A stretch of 64,000 nt of DNA from Pseudomonas chlororaphis subsp. aurantiaca (GCF_013466605.1 NZ_CP059162.1:186001-250000), one strand, 5' to 3'. Counted from the stretch's first letter, positions 43,047-52,110 are shown. Notes: generated by a model from the letters alone, not told the origin. Translations and numbers: made by a program.

Positions 43047-44798
43047 ATGTTCCTTCCTCCGTACTACCTTCGCCCCGCCGTTCACGGGTGCGCCGCCGGG
43101 TTGCTGTTGGCCATGGCCGGTTGCGGCCCGTCCGCGCCGGATACCCGGGGCGGCGCCTTGCCCGTCGAGGAAACGGTCGCACCCCAGGCTACCGTGCCCT
43201 CGCCGAGCGAGGCCCAGCGCGCCGATGTGATCCTGGCCGGATCCAACCACGCCAAGGCGCTCGCCCCGACGCCCATGCACACCTCGATGATGACGCGCGA
43301 ATCGCTGCCCGGCGGCTACCGCGCCGAGCCGCGGGAGCAGTACCGGAACCTGCCGGACAACCCGATCCAGAGCGTGGCGCAGGCCCCGGTCTCGACCTTC
43401 AGCGTCGACGTCGATACCGGCGCCTACGCCAACGTCCGGCGCCTGCTCAACCAGGGCAGCCTGCCGCCGCAAGGCGCGGTGCGCCTGGAGGAACTGGTCA
43501 ATTACTTCCCCTACGATTACGCCCTGCCCGGCGATGGCTCGCCGTTTGGCGTGACCACCGAGATCGCGCCGTCGCCCTGGAACCCCCACACCCGCCTGCT
43601 GCGCATCGGTATCAAGGCTTCGGATCGCGCCGTTGCCGAGCTGGCGCCGGCCAACCTGGTGTTCCTGGTGGACGTATCCGGCTCCATGGATCGCCGCGAA
43701 GGCCTGCCGCTGGTGCAAAGCACCCTCAAGCTGCTGGTCGACCAGTTGCGCGAGCAGGACCGGGTGTCGCTGGTGGTGTATGCCGGCGAATCGCGGGTGG
43801 TGCTGGAGCCCACTTCCGGGCGCGACAAGGCGAAGATCCGCAACGCCATCGAGCAACTGACGGCGGGCGGTTCCACCGCCGGCGCCTCGGGCATCCAGCT
43901 GGCGTACCAGATGGCCCGCCAGGGCTTCATCAAGAACGGCATCAACCGCATCCTGCTGGCCACCGACGGTGACTTCAACGTCGGCATCAGCGACTTCGAC
44001 CGCCTCAAGCAGATGGCCGTCGAGCAGCGTAAAAGCGGAGTGTCGCTGACCACCCTCGGTTTTGGCGTGGACAACTACAACGAGCACCTGATGGAGCAAC
44101 TGGCCGACGCCGGCGATGGCAACTACGCCTACATCGACAATCTGCGCGAGGCGCGCAAGGTCCTGGTGGACCAGCTCGGCTCGACCCTGGCGGTGGTGGC
44201 CAAGGACGTGAAGTTGCAGGTGGAATTCAACCCGGCCCAGGTCAGTGAATATCGCCTGCTGGGCTACGAGAACCGCGCGCTGAAACGCGAGGACTTCAAC
44301 AACGACAAGGTCGATGCCGGCGAAATCGGGGCCGGGCATACGGTCACCGCGCTGTATGAAATCGTGCCCAAGGGCGAGCGGGGCTGGCTGGAGCCGCTGC
44401 GTTATGGCCAGGCCCAGGCGTCGTCGGAATCGAACAGCAAGGGCGACGAGCTGGCCATGCTGCGGGTGCGCTACCAGGCACCGCAGGGCGGCGGCAGCCG
44501 GCTGATCGAGCGGCCGATCCTGGCTTCGCAGCAGCACGGCAAACTCGCCCAGGCCAGCGATGATCTAAGATTTGCCGCAGCCGTGGCGGCGTTCGCCCAG
44601 CAGCTCAAGGACGGTCGCTACACCGGCGACTTCGGCCTCAAGGACACTGTGGCCCTGGCCCGCGGCGCCAAGGGCGAAGACCGTTTCGGCCTGCGCGGCG
44701 AGTTCGTGCAACTGGTGGAACTGGCGCAGAGCCTGCAGACTGCCGCTCCGGCGGATCAACCGGGACGCTCCGCGCAGGCCCTGAGCCGCCGTGAGTAA
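43047..44798 (+). CDS. vWA-domain lipoprotein (YfbK-like, DUF3520)
   Basis: A 583-residue lipoprotein (lipobox LLLAMAGC). After a low-complexity linker come the YfbK N-terminal domain (VSTFSVDVDTGAYANVRR, VRLEELVNYFPYDY), a von Willebrand A domain with intact MIDAS (LVDVSGSMD, and TAGGSTAGASG), and a C-terminal DUF3520 domain (VEFNPAQVSEYRLLGYENR; GAGHTVTALYEIVP). An ATG at 43017 preceded by a G-rich stretch is an alternative start, but 43047 gives a normal signal peptide. It is followed by an ECF sigma factor and a probable anti-sigma factor, suggesting an envelope stress module. Confidence 0.88.
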   Translation: MFLPPYYLRPAVHGCAAGLLLAMAGCGPSAPDTRGGALPVEETVAPQATVPSPSEAQRADVILAGSNHAKALAPTPMHTSMMTRESLPGGYRAEPREQYRNLPDNPIQSVAQAPVSTFSVDVDTGAYANVRRLLNQGSLPPQGAVRLEELVNYFPYDYALPGDGSPFGVTTEIAPSPWNPHTRLLRIGIKASDRAVAELAPANLVFLVDVSGSMDRREGLPLVQSTLKLLVDQLREQDRVSLVVYAGESRVVLEPTSGRDKAKIRNAIEQLTAGGSTAGASGIQLAYQMARQGFIKNGINRILLATDGDFNVGISDFDRLKQMAVEQRKSGVSLTTLGFGVDNYNEHLMEQLADAGDGNYAYIDNLREARKVLVDQLGSTLAVVAKDVKLQVEFNPAQVSEYRLLGYENRALKREDFNNDKVDAGEIGAGHTVTALYEIVPKGERGWLEPLRYGQAQASSESNSKGDELAMLRVRYQAPQGGGSRLIERPILASQQHGKLAQASDDLRFAAAVAAFAQQLKDGRYTGDFGLKDTVALARGAKGEDRFGLRGEFVQLVELAQSLQTAAPADQPGRSAQALSRRE

Positions 44799-44835
44799 CG
44801 TCATGACTCACCACCAGAAGGAGTTCGGCACGACC

Positions 44836-45417
44836 ATGCCTGCGGTGAACCGGTCAGGACCCGCCAGCAGCGACGAAACGCTGCTGGCGCGTTATCGCGC
44901 GGGTGACAGTGCGGCCTTCGAGGTCCTCTACCAGCGCCATCGCCAGGGGCTGTACCGGTTTCTGCTGAGCCTGTGCGACAAGGCCGAGCTGGCCGACGAG
45001 GTCTACCAGGACACCTGGCTCAGCCTGATCCGCACCACCAGCGCGCCACAGGGCCGGGCCAGTTTTCGCACCTGGCTGTACCAGATCGCCCGCAATCGCC
45101 TGATCGACCACTGGCGCAAGCACGGCCTGCGCAACCCGCTGCACGATAGCTACGACGAGCAGTTGCATGAGCTGGCCGATGACGCCAGCGGCCCGGAACA
45201 GCACCTGAGCCTGAGCCGTGAACGGCAACGCATCGACGCCGCTTTGCAGGACCTGCCCGCCGACCAGCGCGAAGTGTTCCTGCTGCGCGCCCACGGCGAA
45301 CTGGAATTGCCACAGATCGCCAGTCTTACCGATACGCCGCTGGAAACGGTGAAAAGCCGTTTCCGTTATGCGCTGAAAAAACTGCGTCGGCTCCTGGCCG
45401 AGGAGGTACTGACATGA
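44836..45417 (+). CDS. ECF sigma-70 factor
   Basis: A 193-residue (from this start) extracytoplasmic-function sigma factor. Region 2 is LARYRAGDSAAFEVLYQRHR through DEVYQDTWLSLIRTT and FRTWLYQIARNRLIDHWRK; region 4 is LPADQREVFLLRAHGELELP and ETVKSRFRYALKKLRRLL. The start is unclear: ATG 44836 has AAGGAG 12 nt upstream, while GTG 44791 and ATG 44803 overlap or abut the vWA gene. The stop overlaps the next gene by 4 bp, coupling it to its likely anti-sigma factor. Confidence 0.9.
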   Translation: MPAVNRSGPASSDETLLARYRAGDSAAFEVLYQRHRQGLYRFLLSLCDKAELADEVYQDTWLSLIRTTSAPQGRASFRTWLYQIARNRLIDHWRKHGLRNPLHDSYDEQLHELADDASGPEQHLSLSRERQRIDAALQDLPADQREVFLLRAHGELELPQIASLTDTPLETVKSRFRYALKKLRRLLAEEVLT

Positions 45418-46142
45418 CTGACGCCCGACAGCTTCCGCCCACTGAAGAAGAGCGCATGCTCGAGCATATTCGCCAGCACAGCCACGGCGAACCGCCGGCC
45501 AGCCTGGACGCCCTGATCATGGCCACGGCCCGTCGCGAAGCCCCGACCCCCAAGCCTTCCCTGTGGCAACGCTGGTTCGATCTGTGCCGCCAGCCGCGCT
45601 GGCAAGTAGCGTTCGCCGGCCTGTTCGGCGTGACCCTGTTGCTGGGCGTGTTGCAGCGCACTCCAGAGCCTGCGCCCCGCCAGGTGCTTGCCCCGGCGCC
45701 CATGGCCAAGGCCGCGGCCCCCCAACTGGCGCGCCGCCAGGCCGAATCCACTGCGGCCGACGCCGCCCCCGCAGAATCGGCCCGTGCCGAATCAAGCGTG
45801 GAAGCATCGGATCGTTTCGAACTGGCCACCACGCCACATGCCAGCGGCGCCTTGTCGGCGCCCGCTCCCGCCGCCCCCGTGGCGGGCCTGCCGCTGACCC
45901 GGGACACCGAAGCCTTCGCCGCCAAACCTTATGAGTCCCTGGGGCACCTGGCGTCGTTTCCGGGCAAGGAGCAGGGCGAGCGCGAGGCGCCGGAGTCGAT
46001 TCTCGACGACGCCCTGCGCGAGGTGTTGCGGCTGCGCCAGACCGGCCAGGACAAGGTCGCCGACCAGTACATCAGCGCCCTGAAACAGCGCTTCCCCCAT
46101 GAGGACATCGACGCCCGGCTGCGGGCTTTGCAGCAACCCTGA
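45414..46142 (+). CDS. probable membrane anti-sigma factor
   Basis: A 242-residue single-pass protein. A cytoplasmic N-terminus (RMLEHIRQHSHGEPPASLD) leads to one transmembrane helix (WQVAFAGLFGVTLLLGVL, about 63-80) and an Ala/Pro-rich periplasmic region ending in a helical segment (ILDDALREVLRLRQTGQD). I see no ZAS zinc motif, so the anti-sigma role is inferred from topology and the 4-bp overlap with the ECF sigma gene. Confidence 0.7.
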   Translation: MTDARQLPPTEEERMLEHIRQHSHGEPPASLDALIMATARREAPTPKPSLWQRWFDLCRQPRWQVAFAGLFGVTLLLGVLQRTPEPAPRQVLAPAPMAKAAAPQLARRQAESTAADAAPAESARAESSVEASDRFELATTPHASGALSAPAPAAPVAGLPLTRDTEAFAAKPYESLGHLASFPGKEQGEREAPESILDDALREVLRLRQTGQDKVADQYISALKQRFPHEDIDARLRALQQP

Positions 46143-46224
46143 GGGTAAAACGCGCGCAAGTAATGGCCTGGCACCCGGAAAACGCGCACTATCGAGCCAG
46201 TTTCCTGAAAGTGAGAGGCTGGCC

Positions 46225-46416
46225 ATGGCGCCACGCATCGACCGTATCGCTGCACTGCTGAATTGCCCGACCAAGGGCGCGGATATCCGCCAGGCCATCA
46301 AGGAGAGTCGCAAGGACTTTCTGCTCGAGGCCGACGAAGAAGATGAAGACCCGCAGCAGGCCCAGCCTGTCGCGGATCAGGATGAGTCGACGCAGAAGCG
46401 GCAGACGCCAGACTGA
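46225..46416 (+). CDS. small acidic hypothetical protein
   Basis: A 63-residue protein starting MAPRIDRIAALLNCPTKGAD with an acidic tail rich in Glu, Asp and Gln. It has an AGAGG ribosome site four bases upstream of its ATG and codon use like its neighbours, so I think it is real. Family not recognised; perhaps a conserved Pseudomonas protein. It converges with the 46429 gene. Confidence 0.6.
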   Translation: MAPRIDRIAALLNCPTKGADIRQAIKESRKDFLLEADEEDEDPQQAQPVADQDESTQKRQTPD

Positions 46417-46428
46417 AACCCGGCGCGT

Positions 46429-46980
46429 TTACTTGCGGGCGGGCGCGCGTTTCACGTTCTGGCCCTTGGCCTCGATGGCCAGGGCGATCGCCTTGTAGCA
46501 GTCGTAGAACAGCTCCTGGTTCTTGAACATGTTCTCCACCAGTTCCATCTTGCCGTCGCTGTGCTGGACGCGGATGAAACGCTGGTTGAAGACTTCCACC
46601 AGCTCGACGTCCGAGATATTGATCAGGCGAATCTCGCGGATCTTCGAACTGAAGTTGCTGACCGGGGCCACCAGCTTCTTATCCGTCAGCACCACATAAC
46701 GATTGCCGGCACCGCGCAGGAAGATCAGCGCACCCGCGACGGCGACTGTCATGGCCAGGCCCAGGACGCCGATCAGTTGCATGACCAGATGACCATTGAG
46801 CCCCAGGGCCTCTATCAGCCGGATCACGCTGTTGTTCTCGCTGGGTGTGCCGAACACCGCGAACAGCGAAAGCCCACCGAAGACCAGGCCCGCCAGGGTC
46901 ATTTTCTTGTAGTTGGGCCCGTAGTAATAACGCGCCTGGTGCGATGGCGCGGTATTAGCGGAAAGGTTCGAGATATTCAT
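46429..46980 (-). CDS. two-helix membrane protein with bacterial PH-like domain
   Basis: A 183-residue protein. Two hydrophobic segments (MTLAGLVFGGLSLFAVFG; LVMQLIGVLGLAMTVAVAGA) are followed by a beta-rich domain (RYVVLTDKKLVAPVSNFSSK; INISDVELVEVFNQRFIRVQ) that reads like a bacterial PH domain, and a basic C-terminus. Function unknown. ATG 46980 is chosen because the sequence upstream of it is not protein-like. Confidence 0.7.
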   Translation of the reverse strand: MNISNLSANTAPSHQARYYYGPNYKKMTLAGLVFGGLSLFAVFGTPSENNSVIRLIEALGLNGHLVMQLIGVLGLAMTVAVAGALIFLRGAGNRYVVLTDKKLVAPVSNFSSKIREIRLINISDVELVEVFNQRFIRVQHSDGKMELVENMFKNQELFYDCYKAIALAIEAKGQNVKRAPARK

Positions 46981-47426
46981 CGTGTGGGATCTTCCATGAG
47001 TCTGGCCGAGAAAAGGCGGGTATCCGCTCGGTAATGGGCAGCGCGCAGGCATCATCGCAAAAAAGATCGGAGACACCTAAAGGGTTTTCGGGGAGAAAAG
47101 GCTTCAGCAAGAAGCGAAATGCCTCACAACGAATGCAGCCAATCCGCTTTGCTCTTCCCAAACCTCAATCCCTATAGTTCCCCTTGTTGCTGAAAAATCA
47201 GCGACCGGATTTGGCGATCCGTTTAAAGTTAGGCGCAGTCGTGTCATCGACTCCTTGCGCGTGCATTTCTGTACGGGTGATGGCAATCAATGGCGGCTGT
47301 GCGCGGGAGACCTTTGGGTCTGCCGGGTTTACTAACTTACCGGTTCGCCAACCTGCGTACAGCTGCCACCCTCTCGTTTGGCGACGAGATCGGCAGTCTT
47401 CTTAATCAAGTTAGGGATGGCATGTC
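46981..47426 (+). promoter_or_regulatory. 446-bp non-coding stretch with structured leader candidate (about 47300-47425)
   Basis: No convincing protein gene. The 3' part looks like a structured RNA leader: hairpin AGACC/GGTCT (47308-47312 with 47317-47321, TTTG loop); nested stem CTGCC/GGCAG (47363-47367 with 47392-47396) enclosing TCTCG/CGAGA (47372-47376 with 47385-47389); then an AG-rich segment directly before the ATG of a small broken gene. I believe similar segments recur upstream of small Pseudomonas genes, but that is from memory. Open frames crossing it look like chance. Confidence 0.5.
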
Positions 47427-47683
47427 ATGTCGAAGTACATACCGCTGCAAACCAATTTTCCTGATTGCCCTGTTCTGCTAATCGATAGCGATGAGCCGGT
47501 GCGCATGTGTTGGATTGTGCTCATCAGAGGATCAAGGCGGGGACAGATCTTTTGGAAAGCCTCACCTCAGTGACGATCAAGGGCATTGAGGATGGTGATC
47601 TTTACCGATTGACCAACGCGGCTTATTTGCTGCTCAGGGAAGGAGTGGATCTATTGGAGGTGGCACGGCGAGGTATTGATTGA
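47427..47683 (+). pseudogene. frameshifted small Pseudomonas-type protein gene
   Basis: From ATG 47427 the frame gives MSKYIPLQTNFPDCPVLLID, then DSDEPVRM, and later runs to an early stop at 47571. A different frame starting near 47505 gives VLDCAHQRIKAGTDLLES, later NAAYLLLREGVDLLEVARRG and a stop at 47681-47683. Joined, they make an about 85-residue helical protein of a type I recall from Pseudomonas genomes (function unknown). One frameshift near 47500 explains both halves. A sequencing error is the alternative. Confidence 0.65.
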
Positions 47684-47844
47684 ACCTCGGGCCACAATAC
47701 TCCTTCGTTTTTTAGCCATAGAAACGCGGATTGCATCGTCGGCCCTGCTCCATTGGTTAAGTGTACTTAGCTATAGCGTCGTGGCCGGCAAGATAAAAGT
47801 GTCGGGCGTGGTGAACCCGAGGCGTAGAACAGGGAGGAGACGTG

Positions 47845-49272
47845 ATGGGTATGCAGCAGCAACTACAGCGCTTGCTCGCCAGTGCGGGCGAGAGCGAAGT
47901 AGTGGAGTTCAAGGAGGCCAAAAACGGCTATGACTTTGGCAGGCTCGGTAAATATTTCTCTGCCTTGAGTAACGAAGCGAACCTCAAAGGCCTGCTCAGC
48001 GCCTGGCTGGTATTTGGTGTGAAGGATAATCACCAAGTGGTGGGCACCAAGTTCCGCGAGGCATTCAAGGACCTGCAGGCATTGAAGAAAGAAGTAGCCG
48101 ACAAGACTGCACACCCTGCCGAGTTGGAGTGACGAGACCTTTCTCAATAAGGCCAAGCTGATCATCCAGGGGAAGATCACCCGCACCGCTATCCTGTTGC
48201 TGGGTAAGTCGGAAGCAGCGCACTGGCTCAACCCTGCCTCTCCTACCTTGAGTTGGATTCTCAAGGATCGTGATGGCCTGGAGCGCGACTACCAGCACTT
48301 CTCCTGCCCGCTGCTGGTCAGCGCGGATGCGCTCTACCGCAAGATCCGCAATCTGAAATACCGCTATATGGCCGAAGGCTCGCTGTTCCCCGAGGAGGTC
48401 GACCAGTACGACCCCTTTATCATCCGCGAGGCTCTGAACAATGCTATTGCCCATCAGGACTACGAACTGGGCGGCAAGGTCTTGGTAGTGGAGTTCGAGG
48501 ATGGGCGGCTGTGTTTCAGTAATCCCGGTATCTTATCCCCGGTTCAGTGGAGCAGGTGATTCAGGCCGACGCACCGGAAAGCCGCTACCGTAACCGCTTT
48601 CTCAGCGATGCCATGGTCAACCTGAACATGATCGACACCATTGGCAGTGGCATTCGCAAGATGTTCCTGATCCAGAAGAGCCGCTTCTTCCCCCTACCCG
48701 AGTACCAACTGGAGCAGAACCGCGTGCAGGTGACCATCACCGGGCGCGTGCTGGACATCAGCTATGCACGCAAATTGGCTGAACTGCCCAGCCTGGTGCT
48801 GGACGACATCATCCTGCTGGACCGGGTGCAGAAGCAAAAGCCGCTGACCGATGTGCAGATTCAACACCTCAAGGCTCAGGGGCTGATCGAGGGACGCAAA
48901 CCCAATTTCCATATCTCCGCTCAAGTGGCACGGCACAGTGATGACAAGGCGCAGTACATTCTGAATCGGGGCTTCGATGATGATCACTACAAGCTGCTGA
49001 TCCGCCAGCTAATCGAGAAATTTGACTCGGCCAGGCGCGCCGATATCGACAAACTGCTGCTAGACAAACTGCCCAAGGTTCTAGACCGTCAGCAGAAGGC
49101 CAACAAGATCAAGAACCTATTGCAGGCCCTTAAAAATCAAGGTGTTATCGAGGTTAAAGGCAAACTTTGGAAAATGTCTAAAGGCTGGTTTTTAGACATT
49201 TCTAGACATTCGCATCCCATGTCAGGCTTGCTTGGCGACGACGTGGTAGGTACACGCTCACTGATTCTTTGA
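47845..49272 (+). pseudogene. decayed AlbA_2/Schlafen-like ATP-binding regulator
   Basis: Remnant of an about 550-residue putative transcriptional regulator with an AlbA_2 domain. Part 1 (47845-48132) carries ASAGESEVVEFKEAKNGYDF. A frame change near 48127 joins it to SDETFLNKAKLIIQGKITRT, so about 100 residues of the middle are lost. Part 2 runs through YDPFIIREALNNAIAHQDYE until a one-base loss near 48535. Part 3 starts SVEQVIQADAPESRYRN and continues NLNMIDTIGSGIRKMF into a C-terminal winged-helix region. The last residues after KLWKMSKGW do not look native. AGGGAGGAG precedes the start. Confidence 0.8.
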
Positions 49273-49283
49273 GCCACTCAAAT

Positions 49284-49337
49284 GCCAGAAACGAAAAAGC
49301 CCCAGGCCATGCGACCTGGGGCTTTTGCGTTTCTGGC
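49284..49337 (-). terminator. long compound terminator hairpin abutting tRNA-Arg
   Basis: AAAAGCCCCAGG (49295-49306) pairs with CCTGGGGCTTTT (49315-49326), and outside it GCCAGAAACG (49284-49293) pairs with CGTTTCTGGC (49328-49337), leaving one mismatch between the two stems. Read on the minus strand it directly follows the encoded CCA of the tRNA and ends in five T residues (49298-49294), so it terminates tRNA-Arg. Confidence 0.85.
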
Positions 49338-49414
49338 TGGCGCACTCGGCGGGATTCGAACCCACGACCCCTGCCTTCGGAGGGCAGTACTCTATCCAGC
49401 TGAGCTACGAGTGC
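49338..49414 (-). tRNA. tRNA-Arg (anticodon CCG)
   Basis: A complete 77-nt tRNA including encoded CCA. Acceptor stem GCACTCG (5' end at 49414) pairs with CGAGTGC; the D arm starts with AGCTCAGCTGGATAGAG; the anticodon stem CTGCC/GGCAG encloses the loop CTCCGAA, giving anticodon CCG, which reads the Arg codon CGG; the T arm is GTGGGTTCGAATCCCGC. It sits next to the decayed accessory segment and is therefore a possible integration site. Confidence 0.97.
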
Positions 49415-49647
49415 AGTGCGGGCGACATCATACCCATGTCGGCCTGGGGCGTCCATGCGGTTTTTTCTCGCGTGATGATTGGTCGTCGCCTCGTTGTTTA
49501 TCTTGTCCTTCGCGATACCCGAAAGCCCCTTCGCCCTATTCACAAGTCCTCCCGTCGGACGTCCCTTTGTTTGCTTTGCTCTATGGCTTCAAGCGTTCTA
49601 ACCGCTGCGTGCTGGCGCAGCGATTTCCTACCAGTCAAGGCGAACGC

Positions 49648-50361
49648 ATGCATTCAAAAGGCGCGGTAATGCTCGATTTTTCGTTGCGTCAGACTCTGCT
49701 GGCACGCTCCGATCTGTTCAGGGGGATGCCGGACACATTGATCCATTATGTGGCCACCCATTCCGTGGAGCGCTCGTTGAGTGACCGGGAGGTGCTCTAT
49801 CTCAAGAGCGAGGCGCTGGATTTCATTGCGCTGGTCGCCGAAGGGCAGGTGTATTCGGTGATTCATGGCCCGGACGGGCGCGAGCAGATTGTCGGCAGCG
49901 CCGGCGTCGGCCAGGTGGTGGGCGAGTCCGCGCTGATCGAGGGCCACGCCCGGGAAACTTCGGCCTTCGCCTGTGGCCCGACCCGGGTGCTGCTGTTGGG
50001 GCGGCGGCATTTCAGGGTGCTGTATGACGAGCCGCTGTTCTGGCAGCGGGTCTTGATGCTGCTGATGACGCGCCTGATGAAGGTCCTGGAGTTGCTCGAA
50101 CTGGTTTGCCTGCACCGCCTGGAGTCGCGGTTGGCGCGGTTCCTGCTGGCCAGTATCGATGACTTCGAGCTAGCCCCGCTGACCTGTGCAGCGGTGCCGC
50201 GCAACCAGGGCATCCTGGCCGCGATGCTCAACACCAGCCGGCCCAAGCTGAATGTCCAGTTGCAGCTGTGGCGGCGTTCGGGGGTGATCAGTTGCCAGAG
50301 CGGCCGGCTGGTGATCAACGATGTCGAGCATCTGCGGCGTAAGGCTTGCTCGCTGAATTAA
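49648..50361 (+). CDS. Crp/Fnr-family transcriptional regulator
   Basis: A 237-residue regulator. The cyclic-nucleotide-binding-like domain is seen in [39 protein letters not shown] and [12 protein letters not shown]; residues 180-230 form a winged helix with [20 protein letters not shown] and [20 protein letters not shown]. No Fnr-type N-terminal Cys cluster is seen. AAGG seven bases upstream favours ATG 49648. It precedes the sigma factor and R-body genes on the same strand and is the likely regulator of that locus. Confidence 0.88.
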   Translation: MHSKGAVMLDFSLRQTLLARSDLFRGMPDTLIHYVATHSVERSLSDREVLYLKSEALDFIALVAEGQVYSVIHGPDGREQIVGSAGVGQVVGESALIEGHARETSAFACGPTRVLLLGRRHFRVLYDEPLFWQRVLMLLMTRLMKVLELLELVCLHRLESRLARFLLASIDDFELAPLTCAAVPRNQGILAAMLNTSRPKLNVQLQLWRRSGVISCQSGRLVINDVEHLRRKACSLN

Positions 50362-50450
50362 TTGTCCAACTGTTCCCCAGGTAACAGCGAACGCCTGTTG
50401 CGCGATCAGAGACTGTCGGCTCATCAAGGAATGCACAGGGAGTGCTGGCG

Positions 50451-50981
50451 ATGGGATCTTTTCGTGAAGTGGCGGCGGTCGATCGGTTGTTCGAGGCAAG
50501 CTGGCGAGCGGTATACCCCGAGTTGATGCGCCGGGCCAATCGGCGAGCCAGGGGCAACCTGACATTGGCCCAGGAATGGCTGTCCAACACGGCCGTGAAA
50601 GCCCTGCTGTTCTTCAGGCGTTCCCCGGAACGCATCCGAGAGCCGCAGGGTTTTCTGTTTCTGGTGCTGGACCACGTCTTCCTCGACAGCCTGCGGCGCA
50701 GCAAGCGCGAAGGGCAGGTGTTCGATCATTCGGTCGACCTTGAGCACGATCACCAGGCCCTGCTCGCCGCGCCTTGCCTGTCGGTGCTCGAGTATGTCGA
50801 GCAGTTCGAGCGACTGACGCAACTGGGCAGTCGCGTGGCGCAGTTGCCATTGCTCCAGCGGCGGTTGTTTGAAATGCGTTTTGTCGAGGAACTGCCGTAC
50901 CCGCAGATCGCCGCCGAGTTGGGCATCGCCCAGCCCCTGGCGCGCAAGCGCGTGCAGTTGCTGCGCGAGGCGCTGCGCTGA
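50451..50981 (+). CDS. sigma-70-like factor at R-body locus
   Basis: A 176-residue ECF-type sigma factor, rather divergent. Region 2 is FEASWRAVYPELMRRANRRA to FLFLVLDHVFLDSLRRSKRE; region 4 is LPLLQRRLFEMRFVEELPYP followed by IAAELGIAQPLARKRVQLL. GGGAG eight bases before ATG 50451 supports the start. It lies between the Crp/Fnr gene and the first rebB gene; sigma factors and Crp-like regulators accompany reb clusters elsewhere. Confidence 0.83.
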   Translation: MGSFREVAAVDRLFEASWRAVYPELMRRANRRARGNLTLAQEWLSNTAVKALLFFRRSPERIREPQGFLFLVLDHVFLDSLRRSKREGQVFDHSVDLEHDHQALLAAPCLSVLEYVEQFERLTQLGSRVAQLPLLQRRLFEMRFVEELPYPQIAAELGIAQPLARKRVQLLREALR

Positions 50982-51100
50982 AAGCACCTTTGCATTCACA
51001 GCCGCGGATGTCAGGCGTTCTTGTTTCATGAGCACCTGAAACCGTCGACGAGTTCACCGCCAGCGCGCCTGCGCTGGCGTCTTCCATCAAGGAGAGATGT

Positions 51101-51328
51101 ATGCCAGAGGTCAACAGCCAGATTACTGACGCTGTAACGCAAACCAACGTCAAGGTGGTGGCCGAGGCGCCGGCCCAGGCCATTGCCTCGCTGTACCAGG
51201 TGGCCAGCCATTCGGCGGGGCTGTCCCTGCAGAACGCGGTCAACAGCCAGCAGGCGTTGAATCAGATCTCCAACGCGGTGATCTCCAAGGCTGTGTCGCT
51301 GATCATGCAGATCGGCGAGAAGGCCTGA
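51101..51328 (+). CDS. rebB: RebB-family R-body protein
   Basis: A 75-residue RebB homologue: VNSQITDAVTQTNVKVVAEA and LYQVASHSAGLSLQNAVNSQ are the family signature. Reb proteins assemble into R-bodies, coiled ribbons that extend suddenly with pH and were first known as anti-paramecium weapons of Caedibacter. AAGGAGAG precedes the ATG. It is shorter than the two copies at 53333 and 53698 because it lacks their C-terminal TTAGAAATEKV-type segment. Confidence 0.92.
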   Translation: MPEVNSQITDAVTQTNVKVVAEAPAQAIASLYQVASHSAGLSLQNAVNSQQALNQISNAVISKAVSLIMQIGEKA

Positions 51329-51346
51329 CGCCTGGGGAGATACCTC

Positions 51347-52009
51347 ATGTTCTGGTTCAAGAAAAAACCTGCTGCCACCGCCGAGCCGGAGACTGACGCC
51401 ACGCCGGCGACCGACCCCGAGGCAGCCGATTCCAAGCCGACCAATCCCGAAGCCGCTGGCCCCCAGGTTGCCGATCCCGCCGCAGCGGGCGCCGCCCCGC
51501 CGCCCAGCGCTCCCGCCAAGCCGCCGCGCACGGTGATGGACCGCATGAACGAGCACCTGCTGGCCCAGGTCGCGGCGCCGCCGACCGGCAGCACCGATGC
51601 GCTGAACAGCCAGATCGTCGAGGCGGTGGAGTTCACCAACGCGCAGACCTTCAGCTATGCCCCGGCGCAGATCGCCATCGCCCCGGACATGATGATCAGC
51701 CAGGCCGCCGGCCTGGTCGCGCAATCGGCGGCGGGCTATTTCGACGGGGTCAGCAAGCTGGCGCTGGCGGCCCAGGCGGTATTGCTCGAGCAGATGACGA
51801 AAAACATCGTCGAGAACCATCCCGAAAAAGCCGCCGAGGACGCCTTGGGTGCCCTGGCCACCGACCTGCTGGTGGGGGCGGCGGCGGCTGTCGCCGCGGC
51901 GGCTGGCGCCCTGGAGGCGACAGCGGCGGGCATCGCCATCGACAAGATCGACGAGAGCATCGCCAAGTACAGCAACACCCTGGCCAACCGCGGCGCGCCG
52001 CCGTCCTGA
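51347..52009 (+). CDS. RebB-like protein with proline-rich N-terminus
   Basis: A 220-residue protein. Residues 1-60 are low complexity (Ala, Pro, Glu, Asp); residues about 85-145 resemble a RebB unit (ALNSQIVEAVEFTNAQTFSY, MMISQAAGLVAQSAAGYF); the C-terminal part is an Ala-rich, hydrophobic segment (ALATDLLVGAAAAVAAAAGA) that could insert in a membrane or pack in the ribbon. Located 18 bp after rebB, so it is probably an R-body accessory or assembly component. No other domain recognised. Confidence 0.72.
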   Translation: MFWFKKKPAATAEPETDATPATDPEAADSKPTNPEAAGPQVADPAAAGAAPPPSAPAKPPRTVMDRMNEHLLAQVAAPPTGSTDALNSQIVEAVEFTNAQTFSYAPAQIAIAPDMMISQAAGLVAQSAAGYFDGVSKLALAAQAVLLEQMTKNIVENHPEKAAEDALGALATDLLVGAAAAVAAAAGALEATAAGIAIDKIDESIAKYSNTLANRGAPPS

Positions 52010-52110
52010 TTCACGCCGTCCCGGCGTCATGAGCACCCAGTCCCGGAGCCCCTCCGGGACTGTGCAGCAGCACGTTCAACAAGCACTTTTCTTCAATGAG
52101 GAGCGACATC

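Noticed and set aside
47290..47481. Plus-strand open frame across the structured leader
   Set aside because: It follows the hairpins and not a coding pattern; the product has no domain and its frame conflicts with the small gene behind it.
49202..49543. Minus-strand open frame through the tRNA-Arg gene
   Set aside because: A chance frame that covers a complete tRNA and its terminator.
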